Below, piece after piece: positions 15,356 to 23,342 of a DNA stretch of 33,575 bases. A program made the translations under genes and the position numbers. The number at the start of each line of letters is the position of its first letter. Within the stretch, counting starts at the first letter, position 1. Below the pieces are notes generated by a model that was not told where the DNA came from, made no database searches, and was given only the letters and a program-made list of their open reading frames with translations. The DNA comes from Streptosporangiaceae bacterium (GTDB taxonomy: Bacteria > Actinomycetota > Actinomycetes > Streptosporangiales > Streptosporangiaceae), in assembly GCA_030041275.1 (NCBI GenBank), contig JASHOE010000106.1:1-33575 (forward strand). The letters run 5' to 3'.

Positions 15356-17014
15356 TCAGCGGCGCATGTCGACGGCGTTGACGCGCGCCGGCTTGATCCG
15401 CACGACAACACGCTTTTGTCCTGGCTGATCCATCCGGCGCACGTCGGCCTCGTACTTTGCGCCCAGCTTGTCGGCGAACTCGTAGTCGTCATCCGGCGTG
15501 ATCTCCGCGTCGCCGCGCACCTCGAGATACCGGAACGGTCCCGCCGGGTCGAGGATGAATAGCGTGCACTGCGGCCGTTGCATCAGATTCTTGACCTTCT
15601 GCCGCGCCGTGTTGAGCGACAGCGCCAGGCCGTCGTCGTCGGCCAGGAACCAGACCTCCGTGAGCTGCGGGCGGCCACTCGAGTCGATGGTCGCCAGCGT
15701 GCAGCATGGGCTGCTGAGGAGGTCGCGGAAGTCTTCCGGGATCGTCGTCGCCATGTCCCTATCTATACCGCGAAAGGGCTTTGTGCGCGGGTGCAACCGG
15801 GTGAGCAGCGCCAGCGCGGCGAGGCCCGCGAGGACCGGGATCGCCGCGACCGCGATCGAGTACGCGCGAGCGAGCAGCGACCCGCAGAAGGCGGCGTACG
15901 CGGCGATCACGACGGCGCCGACGCCGCGGGTCAGGCCCGCGTGCCGCCAGGCCAGTAGCAGCACCGCGAGCGTCAGCCCGGCGTACCACGCGGTGATCAG
16001 GCCGGCTGCCGCCGTCGGCGGGCCGAGCCCGAGGACAGCACCCGGGATCAGCAGGCCGACGACCACGTTGATGGTGTTGCTGTTGAGCGCGGTGCTCAGC
16101 GTCGCGTGCCCGCGGCCGCGGCCGGCGAGGTAGATCGCGGCGACCGCGTTCGGCAGGCTTGTGGCCGCGGCCAGTATGAGCCCGCCGACGATGATCTCCG
16201 GAACCCGAAAGCGTCCGCCGAGGCTGGCCGCCGCGCGTTCCATCGCCACGCTGGCCGCGACGACCACGACCAGGATGACCGCGGCCGCCGCTGCGTCTGG
16301 CCACCGGCCGGGGCTCGGCCGGATAGCGTCCTCGAGCTCAATCTCCTCCTCAGTGACCGCCGACCGCAGCCATGCCTGCCAGCGCCACGGCACACCGATG
16401 GCGTCCATCGCGCGGGCGGCGCTGCCGCGGCCTTCGGTTCCCAGCAGGACCAGGTACGCCGCAAGCACCGCGACGGCGAGCACCAGGCCGATCGCATCCG
16501 GCAGCGCGCCGCTGACGACGGCGACCGATACCACCGCCACCCAGATCGCGATCGTCCCGCCCAGCGCGATGACGCGGCGGTGCAGCCGGATGCGGCCTGC
16601 TACAACGGCACCGAGGCCCAGCAGCGCGGCCAGGTTGAAGACGTTTGAGCCGAGCACCACGCCCGCGCCGACGGCCTGCTGGTGGCCGGCCAGCGCACCG
16701 ATCGCGGCGGAGATTTCCGGTGCGTCCGCGGCCAGGGCGGCCACCATGCCAAGCCCGGCCTCGGAGATGCCAAGCCGGGCGCCGATGCGCTCCAGCCTGG
16801 ACACCAGCAGCTGACTCGCCGCCAGGCTGACAGCGACGCCGACCGCGAAGACCGCAATCGTGCCCGCTACCCCGCCCAGGACGCGCTCCTGGCTCGCCGA
16901 CGGGCAGCGGTGGCGGCACGCCCAGTTCCCTGACCACGCTGATGGCGGTCCGCCACCGGAGCTCGCGCTGATGGGTGGAAGGTTGCTATCGCTCCAGCGA
17001 TAGCAACCTTCCAC
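15356..17014 (-). CDS. Na+/Ca2+-exchanger-family membrane protein fused in frame to an F420/FMN split-barrel oxidoreductase
   Basis: One 552-residue frame covers two domains. Residues 47-405 are a CaCA exchanger with two alpha repeats: AADAPEISAAIGALAG followed by GSNVFNL, and AAATSLPNAVAAIYLAG followed by LNSNTINVVVGL. From residue 421 (ATG at 15754) comes a complete 132-residue PPOX-class F420-dependent oxidoreductase (PEDFRDLLSSPCCTLATI, then GRPQLTEVWF). No stop separates them. The second may also be translated alone, since TATAGAT and AGGGA lie just before its ATG. The exchanger start is uncertain: ATG 17014 lies inside a 48-bp palindrome, and the first 45 residues do not look like a family N-terminus. 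No standard ATG, GTG or TTG was found between there and the first helix. Confidence 0.75.
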   Translation of the reverse strand: MEGCYRWSDSNLPPISASSGGGPPSAWSGNWACRHRCPSASQERVLGGVAGTIAVFAVGVAVSLAASQLLVSRLERIGARLGISEAGLGMVAALAADAPEISAAIGALAGHQQAVGAGVVLGSNVFNLAALLGLGAVVAGRIRLHRRVIALGGTIAIWVAVVSVAVVSGALPDAIGLVLAVAVLAAYLVLLGTEGRGSAARAMDAIGVPWRWQAWLRSAVTEEEIELEDAIRPSPGRWPDAAAAAVILVVVVAASVAMERAAASLGGRFRVPEIIVGGLILAAATSLPNAVAAIYLAGRGRGHATLSTALNSNTINVVVGLLIPGAVLGLGPPTAAAGLITAWYAGLTLAVLLLAWRHAGLTRGVGAVVIAAYAAFCGSLLARAYSIAVAAIPVLAGLAALALLTRLHPRTKPFRGIDRDMATTIPEDFRDLLSSPCCTLATIDSSGRPQLTEVWFLADDDGLALSLNTARQKVKNLMQRPQCTLFILDPAGPFRYLEVRGDAEITPDDDYEFADKLGAKYEADVRRMDQPGQKRVVVRIKPARVNAVDMRR

Positions 17015-17018
17015 CCAT
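16971..17018. repeat. 48-bp palindrome: perfect 23-bp arms with a 2-nt centre
   Basis: Bases 16971-16993 are the exact reverse complement of 16996-17018, separated by two bases. It would form a very stable hairpin in RNA or a cruciform in DNA. It sits downstream of the minus-strand livM/E1-beta remnant and at the 5' end of the minus-strand exchanger frame, so it may be a terminator without a T-run, or an inserted mobile palindrome. Confidence 0.9.
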
Positions 17019-17173
17019 GAAGATCATCATGCCGGATACAGCGGTCTGGGACCCGTTGACTAGGCGGCGAAGCGTACATAACGCACTTTCTGGTCAGCAT
17101 TAGACGGACGTGCCGACCAGGCTTCCCGGCTCACCTGGGCGTCAGCGTAACCGGCGCGGCGGCCGCGGCGGAC

Positions 17174-17499
17174 TTAATACGCGAGGAGATCGCGGATCGC
17201 CCTGATGACCTTCGGCGCGGTCGGGATCATCTCGTCCTCGAGCGCGTCGGCGAACGGCAGCGGAACGCACTCCGCCGCGACCCGGCGGATGGGCGCATCC
17301 AGCAGCTCGAAGCCCTCGTCGGCCACGATCGACGCCACCGTGCCGCCCCAGCCGCCCTGGTAGGGGTTCTCCTCGACGATGAGCAGCCGCGAGGTCTTCC
17401 GCACCGAGGCGAGCACCGTGGCCATGTCCAGCGGCACCAGGCAGCGCAAGTCGATGACCTCGACCTGCGCGCCGGAGCTGGCAACCTCGTCCGCAGAAG
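17174..17499 (-). pseudogene. C-terminal remnant of alpha-ketoacid dehydrogenase E1 component, beta subunit
   Basis: About 108 codons match the transketolase C-terminal domain of pyruvate/branched-chain/acetoin dehydrogenase E1-beta: ADEVASSGAQVEVIDLR, LVPLDMATVLASV, RLLIVEENPYQGGWGG and a normal C-terminus ending at TAA. The thiamine-binding N-terminal two thirds (around 220 residues) are missing. Upstream in another frame the sequence becomes livM at about 17493-17505. An internal ATG (17449) could begin a 91-residue peptide, but it would lack the catalytic part. Confidence 0.8.
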
Positions 17500-18223
17500 A
17501 ACGCCATCAGCACGACCGCGAGGTCGAACAACGGGTCGAAGACGAACTGGGGATACGCCTGCCCGATGAAGTAAACCCAGACCGCGCCCGCCATGCCGGT
17601 GATGAATGCGGAAAGCACCAGGGCAGCCAGCTTGACCGGCATGGCCCGGACCCTAGGCCGGCGGCACGATCCTCGTCGTCCCTGATCGCGCGCAGCTGCA
17701 GCCCGAATCGCGACCGACGCACCACGACCGAGAGGGCGATCGCGGCAACCGCGATCAGCAGGGCCAGGTAGTAGAACGGGTTGTTGTAGGTCGCTGGATT
17801 CCAGTTGTTGGGCACCGGGACCAGCAGCCCGCTGGACCCACCAGTGACCGACAGGTTGGACGCCGACAGCTGCGCGATGAAGAACAAGGCGATGGTGACT
17901 ACCACGAACGTATGCCGCCGCACGCGGAGCGCGACGAGGCCGAGCGGCACGGCGATCACCGCCGCGACAGCGCCGGCCAGCGGCACCAGCCAGAAGATCG
18001 TCGACCCCGCCAGGTGCCAGTCCTTAGCTGCGACCACCAGAAAGTAGGCCCCGGTGCCGTAGAAGACGGCGTGGCCGAGGGAGAGGTAGCCGGAGTAGCC
18101 GGAAAAAATGTTCCAGGCCGAGACGACGGCGACGAAGATGAGCGTGACCACCCCGAAGTTGGTGGCCGTCGCGTTGGGGAACATCGGGGGAAACAGCACG
18201 GCCACGACGAGGAGCGCGACCAC
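17500..18223 (-). pseudogene. Frameshifted, truncated livM-like branched-chain amino acid ABC permease
   Basis: From GTG 18223 the frame encodes a LivM-like permease (NIFSGYSGYLSLGHAVFYG, then LRVRRHTFVVVTIALF, then LQLRAIRDDEDRAAGLG). Near 17650 the family sequence moves to another frame (MPVKLAALVLSAFITGMAG, then YPQFVFDPLFDLAVVLMAFF). This fits loss of one G in a run of G/C. The C-terminal part is then missing, replaced by the E1-beta remnant. The upstream 100 bases are GC-rich repeats joined to the dehydrogenase gene. No other Liv subunits are nearby. It is read as a broken gene; a sequencing error could explain the frameshift but not the truncation. Confidence 0.8.
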
Positions 18224-19280
18224 TCCGCCCAGCTGGAGCCCCTGCCCGGCCAGCCGCGTCCGGGTCCCCGGAGCCCGAGCCCCGGTCGCGGGAGCCCCGG
18301 TCGCTCCGCGGGGGAACCCCGGAGCCCGGCGGCCCGTCGCCCGCCGCAGGCGGGTCGAGGCCGTCAGGCACTACTGCGTTCTCGCTGACCAGCTGGAGGC
18401 CGGACGCGCGCGCCTGCAGCTCGATCAGCGTGGCGAAATCCTGCTGTCCGAATCCGTTTCCGACCAGGCTCTGCACCAACTGGTGCACCAGTGACGCCAC
18501 GGGCATCGGCACCTCGTGCGCACGCGCCGCGGCGAGCCCGAGGTCAAAGTCCTTGCGCAGCAACTCGGAGGTGAACGTGGCGTGGTAGTCCAGGTTGACG
18601 AGCGCCGGCGACTTGTACCTGGTGAACATCGAGCCCATGACGCTGGAGTTGATGCAGGCGAGGAACGCCTGTCTGGTCACGCCGGCTTTCTCGGCCAGCA
18701 CCGTCACCTCGGTCAGCGACTGCATCACCGAGCCGAGCAGCAGGTTGTGGCACAGCTTGACGGTCCTGGCGACCTCGCCAGGCCCGACATAACTGGCGCC
18801 GGCTCCGAGCACATCCAGGTACGGCCGGATCTCGGCAGCGGCTTCCGGCGGTCCGGACACCGCGAAGGTGAGCTTGCCCGCGGCGGCAACCCGCGGGTTA
18901 CCCATCGCCGGTGCCGCGAGAAAGCGTGTCCCGCGCTCGGCCAGGCCCGCCCGCACCTGTGCCGAAGCCTCGACGGATACCGTCGACAGATCGACGACGA
19001 CGCTGGGCGCCAGTTCGCCCGCCAGCAGCCCGGCCGGCCCGAGGATGGCCTCCAGCAGGTTCTCCGACGTGCCCACCATCACGAAGACGACCGGCGTCGC
19101 TGCGACGTCAACGGCCCCGTCTGCTAGCTTCGCGCCGTCCGCGGCCAGCGGCTCCGCCCTGGCCTTGGTCCGGTTGTAGACCACCACGTCGATGCCCGCC
19201 CCGAGCAGTCGCCGGACGAGCATCGAGCCCATCCGGCCCGTTCCCAGCCAGCCCACCTGACTGTGCGGGACGTCGCTCAT
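18024..19280 (-). CDS. 3-hydroxyisobutyrate dehydrogenase-like NAD(P)-binding oxidoreductase with an aberrant C-terminal extension
   Basis: The first 305 or so residues form a complete 6-phosphogluconate/beta-hydroxyacid dehydrogenase: Rossmann GWLGTGRMG at 10-18, VDLSTVSVEAS, the PAMGNPRVAAAGKLTF block, and the catalytic-lysine region GEVARTVKLCHNLL. The family normally ends near residue 300 (SENAVVPDGL). Here no stop occurs, and 110 more codons run through GC-rich repeats and the livM remnant in a wrong frame. The natural stop was probably lost by the same rearrangement. Expected reaction: oxidation of a beta-hydroxyacid with NAD(P). A LacI gene lies directly upstream on the same strand, with a possible operator at 19319-19338. 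Confidence 0.85.
   Translation of the reverse strand: MSDVPHSQVGWLGTGRMGSMLVRRLLGAGIDVVVYNRTKARAEPLAADGAKLADGAVDVAATPVVFVMVGTSENLLEAILGPAGLLAGELAPSVVVDLSTVSVEASAQVRAGLAERGTRFLAAPAMGNPRVAAAGKLTFAVSGPPEAAAEIRPYLDVLGAGASYVGPGEVARTVKLCHNLLLGSVMQSLTEVTVLAEKAGVTRQAFLACINSSVMGSMFTRYKSPALVNLDYHATFTSELLRKDFDLGLAAARAHEVPMPVASLVHQLVQSLVGNGFGQQDFATLIELQARASGLQLVSENAVVPDGLDPPAAGDGPPGSGVPPRSDRGSRDRGSGSGDPDAAGRAGAPAGRSGRAPRRGRAVSPDVPQRDGHQLRGGHAHLRRRRLGLEHFFRLLRLPLPRPRRLLRHRGLLSGGRS
18266..18328. repeat. Short interleaved GC-rich direct repeats at the dehydrogenase/livM junction
   Basis: A 13-base block at 18277-18289 recurs at 18292-18304, and a 12-base block at 18266-18277 recurs at 18317-18328. They lie exactly where the dehydrogenase family sequence ends and livM begins, so they may mark or have driven the rearrangement. 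Confidence 0.7.
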
Positions 19281-19318
19281 CAGGCCTCGCCGTCATGTGT
19301 CGCGGTGTCAGCAGTCGG

Positions 19319-19338
19319 TTGCCCACAATCGTTTGCAA
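19319..19338. promoter_or_regulatory. Candidate LacI-family operator upstream of the dehydrogenase
   Basis: TTGCCCACAATCGTTTGCAA has TTGC/GCAA ends and a central CG, as in many LacI-family operators (TTGCAAACG half site on the minus strand). It is 39 to 58 bases upstream of the dehydrogenase start and next to the lacI-type gene. A separate 14-base direct repeat lies at 19414-19427 and 19437-19450. Assignment is by pattern only. Confidence 0.4.
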
Positions 19339-19464
19339 CACAGACTGGCACGAGAGCGGCGCACGGGCAATACGGTTGTCAATGGCCGAAATGAGTACGG
19401 ACGGATCCCGCGCTTGATCGGCACCGGCCGGGGCATTTGATCGGCACCGGCGGGGCGCAAGGCC

Positions 19465-20487
19465 TCACGAGGAGCGTCCGGTCGAGCCCCGAATGACGAG
19501 CGTGGGCAGCACATAGATGACCTTGGGTTGGCTCGCGTGCCCGTTGAGCCGGTCGAGCAGTAGGTCGGCGGCGTGGGCGCCGACCTGGTAGTGCGAGAAC
19601 GCGATCGTGGTGAGCGGTGGGCGGAGCATGTCGATGAACGGCATGTCGTTGAACCCGACCACCGAGATGTCAGCCGGACAGCTGAGCCTGGCCTCATCCA
19701 GCGCCTGATAGCAGCCAACGGCCAGCATGTCGTTGCCGGCCGCGACGGCCGTGCAGCCGCTGTCTGCAGCCAGGATCTCGCGGGCGCAGCGGTGCCCCTC
19801 CTCGATGGAGAACGAGCGAGCGAAGGCGACCCGGCTGTCGGGCACGGCCAGCCCGGCGTCAGCCATGGCCGAGCGGAAGGCGCGGTAGCGCGCGAGCCCG
19901 GTCGACACGTCCTGCGGCCCGGCGATGCAGGCGATGTCGCGGTGCCCGAGCGCGACGAGATGATCGACAAGCAGGCGGATCCCCGCCTCGTTGTCGACCG
20001 ATACCGACGGAAAGCTGTCGTCCGCGGCGATCCGGTTCATCAGCACGACCGGCACGCCCGAATGCGCGGCGTCGTCCAGCAGTGCATCGCGCAGACGCGC
20101 TGTGGCCAGCACATACCCATCCACGTGGCGGGCCCGCATCTGCTCGAACACGCGTCGGCCGCGACCATCGTCGCCGTCGGTGTTGCCGATCAATGCCACG
20201 TAGCCGTGGTTCTCGAGTCGATCGGCCAGCCCGCGCACCATGGGGGGAAAGAGCGGGTTGTTCAGGTCGGGGATGAGCACCCCGACCGTGTTGGACCGGC
20301 GGGTGCGCAAGCTGCGGGCTACCGCGTTGGGGTGATACTCGAGCTCGGCTGCTGCGGCCAGGACCCGGTTGGCCGTCTCCTCGCTGACCAGGAGCCGGGT
20401 CTCGAGGTTGAGCGCCCGCGAGGCGGTAGCCGGATGGACGCCGGCGAGGAGCGCGACGTCCTTGAGGGTGACCGGGGAGTCTGGCAT
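19465..20487 (-). CDS. LacI-family transcriptional regulator
   Basis: The 340-residue protein has a LacI helix-turn-helix at the N-terminus (VTLKDVALLAGVHPATASRAL, about residues 5-25) and a periplasmic-binding-like effector domain (VGVLIPDLNNPLFPPMVRGL, and SVVGFNDMPF near the end). ATG 20487 is chosen because it puts the HTH at the usual distance; the frame is open to 20553. It reads toward the dehydrogenase and livM/E1-beta remnant, suggesting it once controlled a catabolic operon that has since been damaged. The effector is unknown, perhaps a sugar or organic acid. Confidence 0.9.
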   Translation of the reverse strand: MPDSPVTLKDVALLAGVHPATASRALNLETRLLVSEETANRVLAAAAELEYHPNAVARSLRTRRSNTVGVLIPDLNNPLFPPMVRGLADRLENHGYVALIGNTDGDDGRGRRVFEQMRARHVDGYVLATARLRDALLDDAAHSGVPVVLMNRIAADDSFPSVSVDNEAGIRLLVDHLVALGHRDIACIAGPQDVSTGLARYRAFRSAMADAGLAVPDSRVAFARSFSIEEGHRCAREILAADSGCTAVAAGNDMLAVGCYQALDEARLSCPADISVVGFNDMPFIDMLRPPLTTIAFSHYQVGAHAADLLLDRLNGHASQPKVIYVLPTLVIRGSTGRSS

Positions 20488-20657
20488 GCGGTGTCGCTGG
20501 TCAGCTCTCTGGGGTGAGGTCACGGGCGGTGACCGGCGCTGCCTGGGCGGCACCGCGCCAGTATGGCACCTCGTCCCGTTTTAGTGCACCAATGAGCCCC
20601 GGTGCGCAGCTGGCAAGAACTGGTCCTGCGGCGCCTGCCCGGCTGGGGGCGGAACGG

Positions 20658-22100
20658 CTAGCTGGCGGTCGTCGCCCGGCCGCGCCTGCCGAGGAAGCGG
20701 GCGAATTCGACGCCCTCGCGCAGCCGTCGGCCGGCCATATCTGGGTGCCGGAACATCTCCGCCGACATCTCGGCCAGCTTGCCGGCCCGGAAGTAATAGC
20801 GCCGGTAGAACGCGTCGACCGAGTCGAGGATTTCGGTGTGCCCGAGGTCGGGATAGGACAGCGCGGCGATCTGAGTGCCGTCCGCGCTCACCAGCGCGGA
20901 GCTGTCGTTGTCGGCGGGCAGCCAGCCGTTCTCGAGCGCCTGCCGATACAGCTCCGTGCCCGGATAGGGGGCTGCCACCGAAACCTGGATCGTGTGCGGG
21001 TTGACCTCCTGGGCGAACTTGATCGTCTCGCGGATGGTCTCCGTGGTCTCGCCCGGCAGCCCGAGGATGAAGGTGCCGTGCACGGTGATGCCGAGGTCGT
21101 GACAGTCGGCGGCGAACCGCTTGGCCCGCTCGACGCGCAGGCCCTTCTTGATGTTGATGAGGATCTGCTGGTTGCCCGTCTCGTAGCCAACGAGCAGCAG
21201 CCGCAGGCCATTGTCGCGGAGTACCTGGAGCACGTCACGCGGCACGTTGGCCTTGGCGTTGCAGGACCAGGTCCAGCCGAGTCTGCCGAGGCCGCGGGCG
21301 ATTTCCTCGGCGCGCTCCCGGTCGTCGGTGAACGTGTCATCGTCGAAGAACAGCTCCTTGACCTGCGGGAATAGCTCCCGAGCGAGGGCCGCCTCGGCTA
21401 GCACGCTCGCCACGCTGCGAGTCCGGTACAGGTGGCCGCCGACGGTCTGTGGCCACAGGCAGAAGGTGCACCGGGACCGGCAGCCGCGGCCGGTGTACAG
21501 CGAGAGGTACGGATGCTTGAGGTAACCGATGTAGTAGTTCTCAGGTTGCAGGTCGCGCTTGTAAACCGGGACTACCGACGGGAGTCGGTCCATGTCGGTG
21601 AGGGTCTCGCGGTCCCGGTTGTGCACGATGCGGCGGGCCGCGTCGCGGTAGCTGAGCCCGTCTACGTCAGCCAGCGGCCGGCCGTCCGCCACCTCGGCGA
21701 TCGTGAAATCGAACTCCTCTCGCGCGACGAAGTCCAGGGCTTCGCAAGCCTGCAGGGAGCGCTCCGGCTCCACGGCAACCTTGGCGCCGACCATCCCGAC
21801 GAGCAGCGCCGGGTTCTGCGCTTTAAGGGCGGCCGCCGCCGCTGCGTCACCGGTGAAACTCGGTGAGCTCGTGTGCAGCACGGCCAGCTCGAACTCACGC
21901 GCCAGCGGTGCCACGTCAGCGAGGGTGAGGCCGTCTGGCGGTGCGTCCACGAGCTTGCTGTCCGGGACGAGCGCCGCCGGCTGAGCCAGCCAGGTCGGAT
22001 ACCAGTACGAGCGAATCTCGCGCTTCGCCTGGTAGCGGGCACCGGCCCCGCCGTCGAAGCCCTCGAAAGAGGGGGGATGCAAGAACAGCGTCCGCATCAT
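20658..22100 (-). CDS. hpnJ: Hopanoid biosynthesis radical SAM protein HpnJ
   Basis: The 480-residue B12-binding-type radical SAM enzyme closely resembles HpnJ. The N-terminus LFLHPPSFEGFDGGAGARYQ, then SYWYPTWLAQPAALV and LVDAPPDG, is characteristic. The radical SAM cluster is GRGCRSRCTFC with Cys207, Cys211 and Cys214 (CxxxCxxC), followed by LWPQTVGGHLYRTRS. Further HpnJ-like blocks are FFDDDTFTDD and HGTFILGLPGET. HpnJ is known for ring contraction of a hopanoid-linked hexose to the cyclitol of bacteriohopanetetrol cyclitol ether. The start overlaps the upstream glycosyltransferase stop by 4 bases (ATGA), so the two are co-translated. Length fits the family. Confidence 0.9.
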   Translation of the reverse strand: MMRTLFLHPPSFEGFDGGAGARYQAKREIRSYWYPTWLAQPAALVPDSKLVDAPPDGLTLADVAPLAREFELAVLHTSSPSFTGDAAAAAALKAQNPALLVGMVGAKVAVEPERSLQACEALDFVAREEFDFTIAEVADGRPLADVDGLSYRDAARRIVHNRDRETLTDMDRLPSVVPVYKRDLQPENYYIGYLKHPYLSLYTGRGCRSRCTFCLWPQTVGGHLYRTRSVASVLAEAALARELFPQVKELFFDDDTFTDDRERAEEIARGLGRLGWTWSCNAKANVPRDVLQVLRDNGLRLLLVGYETGNQQILINIKKGLRVERAKRFAADCHDLGITVHGTFILGLPGETTETIRETIKFAQEVNPHTIQVSVAAPYPGTELYRQALENGWLPADNDSSALVSADGTQIAALSYPDLGHTEILDSVDAFYRRYYFRAGKLAEMSAEMFRHPDMAGRRLREGVEFARFLGRRGRATTAS

Positions 22101-23224
22101 CGAGATCTCGCCTCCGCTAGCTCATGGCGGTCCAGGTCGAGGCCGATCTGCCGGCATGCTGTCTCGAAAGCTGGCTCCCACCGGCGAGCCGAATGGTTCG
22201 GCGATGCCGGCGGGGGCCCGTCCTCGAGCAGCGCCAGCGTCGCAGCGGTCACGGCTGCTGGTGTCGCCCCGCATACTCCTGCCCCGCCGAGCTCCAGCTC
22301 ATGCAGCAGGTTATCCCGGCCGTGCCCGGGCATAACGTCGAGCAGCATCAGGGGCCTGCCCACGGTGCGCGCCTCGGCGCAGGTGCTGGCTCCCGGCAAC
22401 GCGATCACCACATCGGATGCCGCCATCAGCTCGGGCACCCGGTCGCTGAAACCGAAAGGGTGCACCCGATGCGCGGCGCGTGCGAGGGCACGATATTGCG
22501 TCTCCAGCGCGGGCTGGCGGCCGGCCACGGCCAGCACGTGCACGCCGGCCGCGGCGAGCTGCGCGACGCTGTCGGCCACCCGGCCAAATCCCCAGCCGCT
22601 GTCAATGACGAGCGCGCACGGCGCGTCCCAGGGAATTCCCAGCGCCGCCCTGGCCTGCTCCTTCGACGGCGCGGCGTAGAACTCGGCGCGTACCGGCATC
22701 GGGATGACCGCGATGCGAGCCCTGGGGAGAAAGCGCCGGACCGACGCGGCGGCAGCGCTGGAGGTCACCAGGAACAGGTCGGTTCCCTCAGTGACCCAGA
22801 GGCGATGCGCGCCGACGTCCGGACACAGCACCACCGTGCGCCGGGCCGGTGCCTCGCGCTTGAGCCGCGCCGCCGCAGCAGCGCCGGTGGCAAACACGCT
22901 GACGACAAGGTCGGCTGGCGCGCGGTCCAGCTCAGCCCGCAACGCGGGCACTACCCTCGCACTGGACCAGCGGTCGAGCAGGCTCGCCACCCGGCTGCCA
23001 GATCGCAGGTGAGCGAAGTGCAGGCCGTCGTACAGGCCGGGCACGGCGATGAGGCTACCGAAGACGCGCTGGCCCGCCGCGCCGTAGCTATGCCCGAGCA
23101 GGGACATGCTGTTGAGCGACCTCGTCTGCCAGCCATGCCGGCCCAGAAGGCCGGCGATGCTGAGCGCCGGCATGTCGTGACCGAGCCCCAGGGAACCGGT
23201 CAGCAGAACCGCGCGCCCACTCAT
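22097..23224 (-). CDS. GT28/MGDG synthase-like glycosyltransferase
   Basis: The 375-residue product has the GLGHDMPA N-terminal motif of UDP-sugar:lipid transferases (MurG, MGDG synthase) and a C-terminal donor-binding region with IDSGWGFGR and later ASDVVIALPGASTCAEA. ATG 23224 has GGGGGG six bases upstream. Its stop overlaps hpnJ, so it is expected to act in the same pathway and may attach the sugar that HpnJ remodels, a step made elsewhere by the unrelated HpnI. That role is inferred from coupling. A general glycolipid transferase remains possible. Confidence 0.8.
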   Translation of the reverse strand: MSGRAVLLTGSLGLGHDMPALSIAGLLGRHGWQTRSLNSMSLLGHSYGAAGQRVFGSLIAVPGLYDGLHFAHLRSGSRVASLLDRWSSARVVPALRAELDRAPADLVVSVFATGAAAAARLKREAPARRTVVLCPDVGAHRLWVTEGTDLFLVTSSAAAASVRRFLPRARIAVIPMPVRAEFYAAPSKEQARAALGIPWDAPCALVIDSGWGFGRVADSVAQLAAAGVHVLAVAGRQPALETQYRALARAAHRVHPFGFSDRVPELMAASDVVIALPGASTCAEARTVGRPLMLLDVMPGHGRDNLLHELELGGAGVCGATPAAVTAATLALLEDGPPPASPNHSARRWEPAFETACRQIGLDLDRHELAEARSR

Positions 23225-23274
23225 ACCCCCCTGTGTGCCCCCCGGCTCCGCCGCTCAACCGATGACTGATACGA

Positions 23275-23296
23275 AGACAATATTGAAACAATGTCT
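23275..23296. promoter_or_regulatory. Imperfect 22-bp palindrome in the hpnR / glycosyltransferase divergent promoter
   Basis: The sequence begins AGACA and ends TGTCT, with eight of eleven base pairs matching around the centre. It sits in an unusually AT-rich patch (23271-23310) between the divergent GT/hpnJ and hpnR/tetR units, 47 bases before hpnR. The size and position suit the TetR protein encoded at the end of the hpnR unit. Confidence 0.5.
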
Positions 23297-23342
23297 CAAA
23301 TAAGAGTCACTCCAGTAATGGGGTGACCTGCCGGAGGTGAGC

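Noticed and set aside
17019..17173. A promoter or small RNA between the E1-beta remnant and the palindrome
   Set aside because: TTGACT and TACATA-like elements are present but with poor spacing; nothing else supports an RNA gene.
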